Shown here: piece by piece, positions 45,566-56,856 of the stretch | Layout: each line of letters opens with the position of its first letter | How positions within the stretch are numbered: the stretch's first letter is position 1 | Source: Agroathelia rolfsii | Taxonomy: Eukaryota; Basidiomycota; Agaricomycetes; Amylocorticiales; Amylocorticiaceae | NCBI GenBank assembly: GCA_018343915.1 | Contig: JABRWF010000003.1 | Location: 4,650,001-4,714,000 of the forward strand | DNA: 64,000 bases | Direction of reading: 5' to 3' | Translations under genes and position numbers: made by a program | Notes under the pieces: model-generated | Databases searched by the model: none | Seen by the model: only the letters and a program-made list of their open reading frames with translations | What the model was told of the DNA's origin: nothing

Positions 45566-46968
45566 ATGTCCCTATTCTCATCTGATTTATCCTCCTACTT
45601 AAAGCCCTTCTATACTCTTTCATATCCCACGGCAGCTCCAGAGCACGTTAAACACTTTGCCCAGTGGCAGCACTACCGCATTGGCATCCTTGATGCGTGC
45701 TTGGTCGTGACCATCATTGCCGTCTTTGCCATCCTACGCGATGTGACGCGCTTGTACATGATGGAGCCCTTTGCGCAATGGAAGCTGACGCGAGACTATC
45801 GTCGCAGTTGCAAACACAAGCAGGGCGAAAAACAGAACGGGAATGGTCATACAAATGGACACACTTCTCCTTCAAAAGGCGCAGCCAATGGCTATGCCAA
45901 TGGAAGCGCCACTACCATTCCTCCAGCAGAGGCCCGAAAAATATATAGAAGTGTCTTACGCTTTGCAGAACAGGGCTGGTCAGTTATCTATTATACTTTA
46001 CAATGGACCTATGGTTATGTGAGTTTTTTCTTTTCTTTTTTCTTTCTCCCAGATGGAGAAGGCGGTCTTAACTTACATCCCTATTTTCTACTTTCAAGTA
46101 CATTCAAATTAATATGCCTACATCCCCGTTACACCCTACCGAACTCTGGATGGGTTACCCCCATATACAACTTGCGGCACCCCTCAAGTTATACTACCTC
46201 TCCCAGATTGCTTTTTACCTACACCAAGTCCTGATTCTCAATGCCGAGGCGAGACGCAAGGACCACTACCAGATGATGACGCACCATGTCATTACCATTG
46301 TACTGATGTTCTTGAGTTACTGGTACAACTTTACCCGTGTTGGATGCTACATCATGATGCTCATGGACTTTTGTGACATCTTCCTACCTGTGAGCATCCG
46401 CCTTTCAAGCCCCTGATGAAATATGGAGCAAATCTTATCCAAGAAATTTTGTTGCTGAATATTCCGAACAGTTGGCAAAGATGTTCCGCTACTTACGCAT
46501 GCGGTTCCTATGCGATCTGACGTTCACCGCGTTCCTCTTTGCCTGGTTTATCACGCGTCATGTGCTCTTTCTGATCGTCATTTTCTCAACTATTTACGAT
46601 GCGCCCCGAATCATTCCCTGGAAGTGGAGTCCTGAGGAGGAGCACTGGATGACGGAGGGGTCGCACACGGGCTTCATTAGCATGCTTATTTCTCTCCAGG
46701 TCAGTTCAAGTTCTACATTTTTCTTTCCTTCTGCCTTGTTGAAAGATTTGTCCCATTACTCACATACGTTTTTAAAAAAAAATCCTACAGATTATCCAAA
46801 TTCTGTGGCTCTTTAGGATTTTGCGTGTCGCCTGGCGCGTCGTCTCCGGCAAGGGTGCGAATGACAACCGCAGTGATGATGAAAGGTATTTTTTTCTCTT
46901 TTCTCATCACCTCGTTTTTTTTAACCAATCTTACTAAAAATGGAAACAGTGATGACAAGGAAGACTGA
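45566..46968 (+). CDS. LAG1: Ceramide synthase (LAG1/LAC1-type, TLC domain)
   Basis: Integral ER membrane acyltransferase joining acyl-CoA to a sphingoid base. The start at 45566 (MSLFSSDLSSYLKPFY) leads to a first helix (ILDACLVVTIIAVFAILRDV), then a cytosolic loop with Asn/Gly/His-rich low complexity and RFAEQGWSVIYYTLQWTYGY. The second and third exons contain the TLC core: PLKLYYLSQIAFYLHQVLIL, the Lag1 motif as DHYQMMTHHVITIVLMFLSY with two His, then RVGCYIMMLMDFCDIFLP. Later helices (LTFTAFLFAWFITRHVLFLI, then SMLISLQIIQILWLFRIL) and a short acidic tail with SDDE and SDDKED end the protein at TGA 46966. The acidic tail may be a CK2 site as in yeast Lag1/Lac1 (inference). About 385 residues, five exons. 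Confidence 0.92.
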
Positions 46969-47696
46969 GTGGACAAACAAGACGGTAGTATCTAGAGTTG
47001 GGAAAACAGAGCAACTCCCACCACGGCATGTAGATGTGCCTGCATGGTTTTCCGATATACTCCTGTTTTTCGAAACGTTGGCTCGGGGGCACTAGCAAGC
47101 CTTGTCTTGGTTCATCCCGTTGCTACTGCTTCGTATACCTATCCGTCCCTCGCTTCTATAGATACCCTTGTGATCATAATAGTGCACATATGCTATATAG
47201 AACCTTGAGCGTGATCAACTTGGGGATTTTTCGACAATTTGTTCACCAGGGTTTGACAAGACGGAGATGAGATGATGTGATTGTGAGTGCTTGTCAGTGG
47301 CAGTAGTGTGGCTGTGCCAGAGATGTCACCCAAATTGGGATCGCCCCGCCGTCGAGTGGTTTGCTCAAGAGGCGTCATCAGCACCATCAGCTCTCGTCCT
47401 TCTGCTAATACCTGGCGCACAACCCCTCAGCTGATACGACTACTGTGCTCTTCTGTGGCTTACAGCGGTTCTACCCTGGTATTTTTTTTGCTGAACTAGG
47501 TGTGAACGGGAAGCACACATCCGATACAGCCACTTGCGCATTATTAACGAGAGTCCCTGCGGCTGCACTGCACCACTGCGCTTTGCATCCTTCTCTTCTT
47601 CACACTCTCGAAGCCTCGATCTTTGGTCTACACCCAACCCACCCAACTACATTTCTCGAAACCGCTTGATTACCCTCTTTATCCTTTATCAATAGA
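46969..47696. other. Intergenic between ceramide synthase and Snf7 genes
   Basis: About 730 bases: 3' UTR side of the first gene and promoter of the next, which is in the same direction. No gene supported. Confidence 0.45.
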
Positions 47697-48793
47697 ATGA
47701 TGGCCAGCTTTATGAGTCTCTTTGGCGGCCGACGGGACCCAAAGCAGAACGCGCGGGATGCGATCGTCAACCTGCGGCAGCAGCTGCAGATGCTCGAGAA
47801 GAAGGAAGAGTTTCTGAACAAGAAGATCGAAGAGGAGCTTAAGAAAGCCAAGGCGAACGCAGTGACGAATAAGGCAGGTGTGTACGAATCACATAATAAC
47901 CCCCAATTTACTTCATTATATGATTTAATGGTGTCTTTGGGACATGCCGGTTTATTCGACCACTCTGTCCACTTCAATTTCACTTTATCTCATTCGATGA
48001 TGTTTTGAAAAATCATATGCTTACATATCCGTTCTTTCTCTTTCCATTCTCTTCGCATATTTATTTATCTATTGATACATTCGAATTATATCGCTGCCAC
48101 CGCGACCTTGATGACTACCAGCCGCGACGGCTGCACTGAGACGAAAGAAGGCGGCGACTGATGAACTAGACCGGATCGCGGGCACACGACTTCAGCTCGA
48201 GATGCAGATGAACACGCTCGAGTCGGCGAACCTCAATGCGGAGACGATAGCGGCTATGAAGAAGGGTGCAGACGCACTCAAGACGATCCATGGACATATG
48301 TATGTGGTTATCTCTCCTTTTTCTTTTCCTTCAGCTGATCTCGGTCGCGCCTGCTCCCCTGAAACGCTTGTTAAATCATATAGGAAGGTGGAAGATGTCG
48401 ATGCGGCCATGGCGGACATACACGAGCAGACGGCGGTGGCAAATGAGATTTCTAATATGATTTCGACGCCTTTGGATTCGATGGATAATGTGAGCAATTG
48501 TTGTCCTTCACGCAATATCATTATTAATGAATCCATCTTCTCTCAAGACGGAACTCGAAGAGGAGCTTGCCCAGCTCGAAGAGCAAGAGCTCAACGACCG
48601 ACTCCAGGCGGCAGACCACGTGCCGATACATCAGCCCCCGAGAGCTACGCCGGTACACCAAGAACCCGGTGAGAGCCGTTCTCGCATAGCTTTTTATCAT
48701 GTACATCATAGCTGATTTTACGTCTCCTTATTTTCAGCGGCGATGGACGAAGAGGAAGAGCTGCGCAAGCTGCAAGAAGCCATGGCTTTGTAG
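47697..48793 (+). CDS. SNF7: ESCRT-III subunit Snf7/Vps32 (CHMP4-like)
   Basis: Core polymer of the ESCRT-III membrane-scission machinery on endosomes. The start at 47697 (MMASFMSLFGGRRDPKQNAR; the second Met is equally possible) opens the basic helix 1: AIVNLRQQLQMLEKKEEFLN then KKIEEELKKAKAN. Helix 2-3 follow (AALRRKKATDELDRIAG-like, LQLEMQMNTLESANLNAETI), then MKKGADALKTIHGHM, KVEDVDAAMADIHEQTAVAN and EISNMISTPLDS. The tail is acidic, with LEEELAQLEEQELNDRL and a final EEELRKLQEAMAL helix before TAG. About 220 residues over five exons, matching Snf7. The N-terminal short hydrophobic anchor (MASFMSLFGG) is typical. Confidence 0.92.
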
Positions 48794-49994
48794 CCCTTCC
48801 AGTTTTCCGTTATTGTTGTCCATCTATATATCTCCTTTGATCGACTTTCACGGTTCTCTTTCGTCATCGGTCTTCCTCCTTCTCTGTCTACTCTCCCACC
48901 ATATATTCTCTCTCAAATTTCAATCTTTCCGCGTAATCAGTTAACTTCCTTTGGTACATGTCTTCGCCTTTTCTTTTCTTTTATCAATCCACACGTTATG
49001 ACCCGACCTATATACACACAATATATATAAGTGCTCTCCCCTCTCTCTTTCTATCATGACCTTTGTACAATGTTTTTTTTTATGTAGCCTTGCATTCAAA
49101 TCACTGAATTGAAGTTGCTGGCTTTTTTAACACCAAACTTCTGATCTGAGTTCTTGACGACAGTCTGCACATGATAGTCTCAATTTATCAATTTGGAAAA
49201 AGAAGGGAATGATAATAACAATGATAATGATAACAATAATCGGAATTCAATTTCATTAGCGTTTGATTTACTGAGACATGAACGTGAACATATGTACGCC
49301 GGGAGGGGGAGAGATATGTAACAGATAAGCAGTAAGGTTGATGGGTGAGCGCAGTTGGATTGTGAAACGGAGACAGCTTGAAGAAGGGACATTTACAAAG
49401 AGGAAACAGATGTGAGAAACAAAGGGAGAGAGGATTTACGTGATTAAAAAGTGTAATCTCTATGGACTAACTAACCCTGACGTCGACGGACGAACGAACA
49501 AGCAAGCCAGGTGGAAGGCTGTCAAATGGTAGGTTGGAACGTTGAAGGACCAAGTGTGTATGTGTATATGTGCGTGAGTATACCGATGGCATGGGGTAGG
49601 TAGTGCTAGTAGTACCAGTAAGTAGTGATGCTGCTCTAATCCATAATCCATATAAATCCAAAAGAAAAACCGACAAAATTGTCACGGTATGTAGACTAAC
49701 TTTTCATTGTGAATCACGGACAAATGGTAGGATAAAAATGACAAAAAATGGTAGAGAGCAGTGTACGAGGACGGCTTGTAGAACGAGCCAACAAGCAAGG
49801 GACGTAGTCGGGATAGAGCTAGACATGGAGAGATGTTATTGGCAGTGGGTATTGATGTGTGTGGCATTTGATTTGTAGGATTGTTCATGCAACGAGAAGA
49901 GAAGAAAAAGTCGAATGGTAATAAATCAAAAAATGAAAAAAAGTTTGTTACATTCACCCAAAAAGAAAGAAAAACACAAAAGGGAGAAAAGAAA
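48794..49994. other. Convergent 3' region between SNF7 and NEM1
   Basis: About 1.2 kb, T-rich on one side and A-rich on the other, as expected for two 3' UTRs. ATA/TA repeats near 49015-49030. No coding region supported. Confidence 0.5.
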
Positions 49995-51609
49995 TCATGA
50001 TGTTGCTGCCGAGGCGAAACCGCGAATACCCAGCACGCGTCGAACGTCGTTTGTAAATCGTAACGAGTCGAGGACGGGCAGAAGATGAAGAAGGGCCTCG
50101 TCTGACGGATCATGTGTCCATCCTTCGATGGGTATACCGTTAGCTATGTAACCAATATCACGATATTATGAGACTCTGTAGTTGTGACATGATTAAAAAA
50201 GGAAAGCACCTTCGTTAATACTATAGCACACAGGCGAGTTGTCTACCAGACATATGCGCGAAAGGTCTGGATCAATAACAGACAAGTCTTTGGAGTATTG
50301 TCCGTTCGGTAGCTGCGTGCATGACTGAAAAGAAATATATAAATTAGAGTTTTTTTCTCGCACGTGTAAACCATTTTCAAATTCGGTAACGATGAATGTG
50401 ATCTCACCTCGCGAAAGAGTCGGCGAGCCAAGATCCCACGACCGGCATCAAGCCAGTCTATAACCGGGTCGGCATATTCTTGCATCGAGGCCGTAAATAT
50501 GACAAGTGTATACCATCCTGATACCTATATTGAAAACAATTATGAACGTGATTGCTCAATGAGTCTGTGTATAACAGATAGTGTCGCATATATCGAAAAA
50601 TACCCACCTTACGCAAAAAGTAGTCCACAAACGGCCGTTTATACACGTGATATAATGTACTTCGGCCTTCTAGCACAACCTCGATCATGTGCCCCGACCC
50701 TTGATTTTTGCGCCCAAAGCCGCTAAAGCCGAGCCACCCACCACCACTCGAGGACGAACTATTAATGGCCCGGGATGTCGAATGAATCAGTGTCTCATCC
50801 AGATCGAGTACAAGCGTCTTTGGTACACGAAAGCCTTTCGGTTGGACGGATGTGAGTGGTGTAGATGATCTCGACGGCTCTGTAATGACGGATGACGTGG
50901 GAGAAAACAGGCGTGATGCGCGATCGGATCTAGGATCCGTGAGAACGCTATCGGTGTGTGTAGCACGCAGAGGCGGTGGGGGCGGCTTGTGTAAGGACGA
51001 CACACTGGCACTTGAAGCAGAGACCCTCCGAAGGCTCTCATTATCGTGCGAAGCTGCTGAGCTGGAGAGCTCTACGAGTACGATTTCGTCCCCACTCTTC
51101 TTGTCCTTGGTGATCCGCCATCGGATAACCCATGACCATGTATCCCGAGCTGCTTCCCAGATGGTCCAGAAGACGCGCACGATGAAGAGGCGTCTGAATG
51201 TGATATGCAACTTGGACGCGACAGGCTCAAGTGAAGAAGAGATGGTTTCTGATACGACCGAAATAGGCTCTGTTTTTAGCACAGACGATGATTTCGATGA
51301 TGATGACGTTCGTTTGAAATTAAGTGCAGGCGAGGACAGCGAGCGCTTTGGTGGGGGCGTGGGTGGTGGTGTTGTGCTGCGACTACTGCTGTCGTGTACA
51401 GCTATATCCTGGGGCGGAAAGAGAAACGACTTTGCGGACCAGGTACGCACACGCTTGAGCTGAGGCTCGTCATCGCTGTCGTCGTTTTCAGAACTAGTAC
51501 TGCTGCGGCCAGAGAGGAAGGATGAACGGTCATGGACGGGCGTTGGGGGAGGGGCTCTGGGTGATGCGAGGACATCAAACTGGCGAGAGAGATATGCGAG
51601 CGAGTTCAT
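49995..51609 (-). CDS. NEM1: Nem1-type phosphatase (NIF/FCP1 HAD family)
   Basis: Catalytic subunit of the Nem1-Spo7 phosphatase, which activates lipin (Pah1) at the nuclear/ER membrane and so controls phospholipid versus fat synthesis. The start at 51609 ([17 protein letters not shown]) was preferred to the Met ten codons upstream. A long Ser/Pro-rich N-terminal region follows. The segment [20 protein letters not shown] near its middle is hydrophobic enough to be a membrane hairpin. The catalytic core begins at [16 protein letters not shown] with the DxDxT motif, and continues [73 protein letters not shown] and [20 protein letters not shown]. It ends [11 protein letters not shown] at 49995. 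About 460 residues, four exons. Confidence 0.88.
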
Positions 51610-52246
51610 CGTGCAAAGACGCAGATGATGGGAGAGCAAGACGACGACGAGAGGTACAGCAGCAGAGAGACAGCAGGAGAGTCAGGCGATGGGACTTGGA
51701 CGACCTGAGCTATGGGGATAATATAAGCTGCTTCGCCGTTGACATCAGCGCTCGTTGCTTCCGTTATTATGGATTATTATTACTCATTATTATTACTCGT
51801 ACCATTATTACATTTACCCACGTTAATACTAGTACTAATATGTAACTGACAACTATGGGCACAGAAACGTGTCGAGACCAACGTTGGGGATGATCAGTCA
51901 TGATAATCTCATCTATCTGCCGCACCCTGGAACGTGCGAGCTCTTCATCCTCTTCTCGGCCTCGGCCTTCAAAAATCGTTATTGGTTTCGGTAGATCAAC
52001 GCAATCATAAATACCGCTTCTTTTAGTCATTGATAATACAAAGTGAAGATAGAACAACTGCAGCTTTACAGAGATCCATGGCATTACACAACTCCTCGTG
52101 GATTGCAGCAGGCAACCACAACTGCCGCAGAGGGCCTCTGGCACGACAGATTGGCATGTGAAAAGCCAGTCAGGGCACGTGAAAATCACGAAGCAGCAGC
52201 ACTTTGTCGGCACACTGTGTAGTACCAGACATTACGAACATATTGA
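51610..52246. other. Intergenic between NEM1 and PPT2
   Basis: About 640 bases, with an ATT/TTA-rich patch at 51763-51840. Promoter of the phosphatase gene. No gene supported. Confidence 0.45.
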
Positions 52247-52699
52247 CTATGAAGACTTTTCTGCAATGACAGACGCAAAGACGTAGTCTCCATCGTGGCT
52301 GACGGACACGTGAAGTTTGACATCGGGTATCTGTTTCTGAGGACGAGCAGAGTGCAACACAAGTGATGGCTTCGTGCCTTGATGCAACGACCAATACGTC
52401 AGTTCTTTCCACGTCGCAATGTACGTAGGATACAGCGCCTTGTAAGCTGCTTCCTTGATTGCCCATCTATAAAACCGCATCGTTACTTGGTCAGTATGAA
52501 GAAGTAGCAGAGTAGTGACGAACCTGACAGCAAGAAAGCGAACACGCCCAACAGGGTCAGTTGAAGATTGCTTTTCGACCCATTGCTGAGACTCCTGTGG
52601 ACTTAATATACGGGAGGCGAGCTTCTCTATCCCCCTGCGTTGTGTAAGGGCTGTAATACGACTTAGTTGAAGGACATCGACACCTATTCCCAAAATCAT
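52247..52699 (-). CDS. PPT2: AcpS-type 4'-phosphopantetheinyl transferase (PPT2-like)
   Basis: Transfers 4'-phosphopantetheine from CoA to the mitochondrial acyl carrier protein. The start at 52699 gives MILGIGVDVLQLSRITALTQ, the AcpS first motif with the Mg-binding Asp. Then LASRILSPQESQQW and FLAVR|WAIKEAAYKAL, the second motif with the conserved WAxKEA. LHVSVSHDGDYVFASVIAEK closes the fold. The protein ends KSS-TGA at 52247. One intron of about 57 bases splits FLAVR from WAIKEA. It has no stop and keeps the frame, so an unspliced form would also be open. The spliced protein is about 130 residues, as in AcpS. It is divergent from ELP2 over 197 bases. Confidence 0.87.
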   Translation of the reverse strand: MILGIGVDVLQLSRITALTQRRGIEKLASRILSPQESQQWVEKQSSTDPVGRVRFLAVRFVTTLLLLHTDQVTMRFYRWAIKEAAYKALYPTYIATWKELTYWSLHQGTKPSLVLHSARPQKQIPDVKLHVSVSHDGDYVFASVIAEKSS

Positions 52700-52896
52700 A
52701 AGAGTCTTGACACAAAAGTCTGGTTAGTTGGAATAAACCAAGTGTTACTAAGAGTGTTACACTAATTGTAATAGCGGAAGCAAATCATCACGGTAAGCTT
52801 TTAAAAACGCCCACTGGCAACATCTTTTCTTGTAACTTGTACTTGTATAAATCTGATCCGCCAGGCTAATTCAGTCTTATCTTTTGAGCTTCCCTT
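52700..52896. promoter_or_regulatory. Short divergent promoter between PPT2 and ELP2
   Basis: 197 bases separate the two start codons, which point away from each other, so the two genes must share or overlap promoter elements. No specific motif is claimed. Confidence 0.45.
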
Positions 52897-55800
52897 ATGG
52901 CTATGGAAATATCGACGACATATGTCGCAGCCTCTGCAAATAGATTTCATCATGTTGCCGATTGCTCTCCGTCTTCTCTCGTGGCTTTTGGATCCTCAAA
53001 AGTAATCGCAGTCTGGGATACTCTTGTGTGTTGATGCTTTTTTGATACGGCCTCTCCACCCAAGGAAAATTTATCTGTATGTGTGGGGTACTAGGACCCG
53101 TATGAACGGGGTGTGCTTGAAACGTTGCCTGGCCACGAAGGCTTGGTGACTTGCGTTCGTTTCATCAACGATCAGCACCTTGTCAGTGCAGACGACAAGG
53201 GATTTGTCCGTGTTTGGCGGGAGGAGAACAAAAAGGTAAAACTTCTTCTTCGATTTAGCATATTTAATCTATACTTACGTGGTATTTTGCGTAGTGGAAA
53301 GCCGTCCATACTCACCAAGCGCATTCAAAATCAATATCTACCATCTTTGTAAATGAGGCCCTAACTCTGATCACTGGCTCTTCCGACTCGACTGTCAAAA
53401 TTTGGAGAATATCAGACCCCTTAGGCATGTATAGTTACAAAAAAAAACTTCAAACGATCTCTAAGATGTTTTCAGATAGCATTCAAGAGATACAATCGAT
53501 AGATCTAGGCAGACGCTATCCCCTCTCTGTGGATATCTCTCACTTCCCAGATTCATCAGGTGAATACACCCATTTTTGGACCACAAGCCCTTGCCTTTGA
53601 CCAATATGTTTAGCATTAATTCTTGCAATTGCATCAACCGATCGAGCCATCCAGATCTGGACACGGTCTGAAGACAAGGTAAATGAATGCGCGCTAGTTT
53701 ACCTGGATTAACGTGTAGCATATATTCATCTATTTGTCATTCAGTTTGTTCAATCCGCCGTCCTGTCAGGCCACGAAGATTGGGTCCGTAGTGTTGCATT
53801 TCGACACCTTTCCGACGGTGAGGATACGCTTGTCTTAGCATCAGGCTCCCAGGATGGGACTATTCGTCTGTGGAATATTTGCGAGCACAAAACGGGCGTT
53901 AGCACCACCCAGACCCAAGACGGCTTAAGACAGAAGGAGGACGAGCTCCTCGACGCATTTGAGGCATCTCTTGGGGACATTGGAGACGCCGACGAGGGTG
54001 GCAGACAGATTTCGCTCAAGCGACACATCGTAACTATCAAATCAGACAAAGGCGGGTTCGTAACTTGAGTGTGCTCCACTACATGGAAAATGCAGTGCTC
54101 TGATACCCATTTAGCTTTGTTCGATTTAGCATCACCTTCGATGCGCTCCTCATCGGACATGAAGCAGGCATCACAAGCCTTGCCTGGCGTCCTCTGAGCC
54201 CCACCATCACAGACGCCCCACCTACTCTTCTTTCAACCTCGACAGATTCCTCGCTCATCCTCTGGTCCCCCTCTACTGTGCTCACCTCTACCGCCACCGC
54301 CAATGGAGACAAAAACCCAACATCCACTTACCTCTGGATTAACCGCCAACGCTTTGGCGACGTAGGCGGTCAGCGTCTCGGTGGATTTGTCGGCGGGCTC
54401 TGGACACGCAGCGGGCGGGATGCGCTTGCATGGGGATGGTCGGGCGGATTCCGTCGTTGGAGCTGCTCCAGCGACCAATCGAGCATGAGCGCAGGCACTG
54501 GTCACGACGACGTGTGGGAGGAGATCGGCGCCGTCACGGGCCATAATGGACCGGTGAAGAGCATTGATTGGAGTCCTGATGGGGAGTATTTGATTTCTGC
54601 CAGGTAAATGCGCCGCATACATGCTACTACTTTGGAGACTCAAAACTCCCCCCCTCCCTTTATATAGCCTCGATCAGACGACGCGCATAAGTGGGGCAAT
54701 CAAGCACACTAACGACAACGACGCCTCAGTAATCTATTCGTGGCACGAACTGGGCCGGCCTCAAGTACATGGGTATGATCTTCAGGGTATACGATTCCTC
54801 GATGCGCAAAAATTCGCAAGTGTCGCAGACGAGAAGGTCATGCGCGTGTTTGAGGCTCCTCGAGCGTTCATCGAGCTCGTCCACCATCTTGGGGCAGCTA
54901 GTCTGGAGACAGCAGATGTAAGTTTGTATCTACATATATTGATAGATGATTGATAGTTTCTAATGCATATATACGCTTAGAGTACGCGTGCTTTTAGCGC
55001 GAGTGTGCCCCCTCTAGGCTTGTCAAACAAAGCAATCGCAGACAGTAGGTTTTTGATGGAGAAATTGAATGGCTAATTACGATTTTCTCAACAAATATCC
55101 AACCACAGGCCAGCAAGAGGCAAACAACGAAAGCCTCTCACATCTCATCTCAGATTCAAAGCGATGGCCGTTCGAAGGAGAGCTGAGTGCCATCACACTG
55201 TGGCCGGAAATTGAGAAAGTCTTTGGACATGGTTACGAAGTAGGCCTTTTTCTCAGTACAATCCTATTTTCCTCCTAATGCAAGTGAAACTGATATACAT
55301 ATATGTATACTCTTGCTAGCTTATTAGCATGACCATATCATCCTCTCGAAAACTGCTCGCCACAGCTTGCAAAGCCACGAGCGAGGAACACGCCGTCGTT
55401 CGTTTATATGACACCGAGCGATTCCAACCGTACGGCTTGCCGCTAGCGGGACACAATCTGACGGTGACGGGCATCGCATTCAGCCCCGATGACCGGTATG
55501 TCTTGACGGTTTCGAGAGACCGTGCTTGGAGGTTATATGAGCTTCGTGGAGATGGTATGTTGATCTTTCTTTTCTCTTCCTTTATAGTAGTGGATGAGAA
55601 GATAAAAAGAACTAGCTAACTGATTTTTCTTTCCCTTTCTCTTTGGGGACCAGGTTATGAGCCAGTTGCTGCAGACAAGTCCCACGGACGCATCATCTGG
55701 GATTGTTCGTGGGCTCCAGATAGTTCCTCGTTCGCTACAGCATCTCGGGATAAGACAGTAAGCCAGCTACACACCTAGCTCAAGACTACCCTTGTTTACG

Positions 55801-56363
55801 GCAAACAAATAGGTTAGAATTTGGCACCAAGGATCACCCGAAGAATCTAAAAAATGGATGGCCAAGATGGTCATCAAGACACCCGAGGCGGCCACTGCAG
55901 TCGCGTTTGACCAAAACGCCAGTAGAGTGGGTGGCGATGAACAGTGAGTAGTACGATACTGAAACATTCCCATGTCCATTAAATCCATCTACCCTCAGAC
56001 GCCTAGCTATCGGCCTCGAAACAGGCGAAATCCTACTCTACAGAAAAGATGCCGGTGTCGGGAATGAATGGCAGCAGCTTATCATGCTGAAAACTGAGTA
56101 AGTATCATTCCCCCCTCTCCCCTTCTTTTTTTTTTTTTTACCCCTTTCTTCTTTCACTGACTTCACATCCGCACGTTTTTGTGCCACCTACGATGAATGA
56201 TAATGTCTATGCGCAAAACAGCATCGCACATGTCGACCACATCCACCGTCTCTCCTGGCGCCCCCGCCAGTCATCATCATCAACACTATGGGAATTGGCC
56301 TCATGTAGCGAAGACGGAACAGTAAAAATAATCACCATAGATAATACACAAAAAGCAGCATGA
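52897..56363 (+). CDS. ELP2: Elongator complex subunit 2 (WD40)
   Basis: Scaffold of the Elongator complex, which modifies wobble uridines of tRNAs. The start at 52897 (MAMEISTTYVAASANRFHHV) leads through at least a dozen short exons encoding two WD40 propellers. Clear repeats include LPGHEGLVTCVRFINDQHLV, LITGSSDSTVKIWR, LSGHEDWVRSVAFR, LASGSQDGTIRLWN, IGHEAGITSLAWRPL, STSTDSSLILWSPS, GHNGPVKSIDWSPDGEYLIS, LAGHNLTVTGIAFSPDDRYV, IIWDCSWAPDSSSFATASRD and ELASCSEDGTVKI. Elp2-specific pieces are the GGFVGGLWTRSGRDALAWGW segment and YSWHELGRPQVHGYDLQGI. It ends NTQKAA-TGA at 56361. About 800 residues, as in yeast Elp2. Borders of small exons at 53250-53700 and 54960-55130 are approximate. Confidence 0.9.
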
Positions 56364-56856
56364 AAGCGTAGAATGCGAGAGAAAGAGAGAGACAGAGAGG
56401 GTTTTTTTCTCCTATGTGTGTATGTGTGTATAAATTGTATGTATGTATCGTAACCAGATAATACAACTTTAACAAGAAGTCGAGTCCTCTGTATAGCCAT
56501 AGATAAGCAGAAAATGATGATAATAAGGCACTACGGAAGAGAAATCGCGAGAAGAGGGACAAAAGAAAAGGAAAATAGAAAGTGCGGAAGACTTTTAATA
56601 AAAACACACGGGGTTGAGTTCATATTGGGTTGAAACCAGAGATGATTCTGGAATCGGGGTATTAAAAAAAAAACCAAAGAGGCTAGTAGTAGTAGGACGT
56701 CGTCATAGTCAAAAAAAAAGGAGAGCGATGAGAAAAGCGGCGGAAAATGGATTAAAAGAAACCATAGGTGAGACAAAGGCCGGGTGCTACTAATACATGC
56801 AGAATATCATGTTAACTCCTTATAATATTTTTTTTGTTCTTTTTGTTCTTTTTTGG
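56364..56856. other. Convergent 3' region between ELP2 and the eIF4A-like gene
   Basis: About 490 bases, rich in short A and T runs and TATG/TGTA repeats. No gene supported. Confidence 0.5.

Noticed and set aside
50852..51463. Plus-strand open frame of 203 codons
   Set aside because: It is antisense to the Ser-rich N-terminal exon of the Nem1-type gene; codon bias of that exon explains it.
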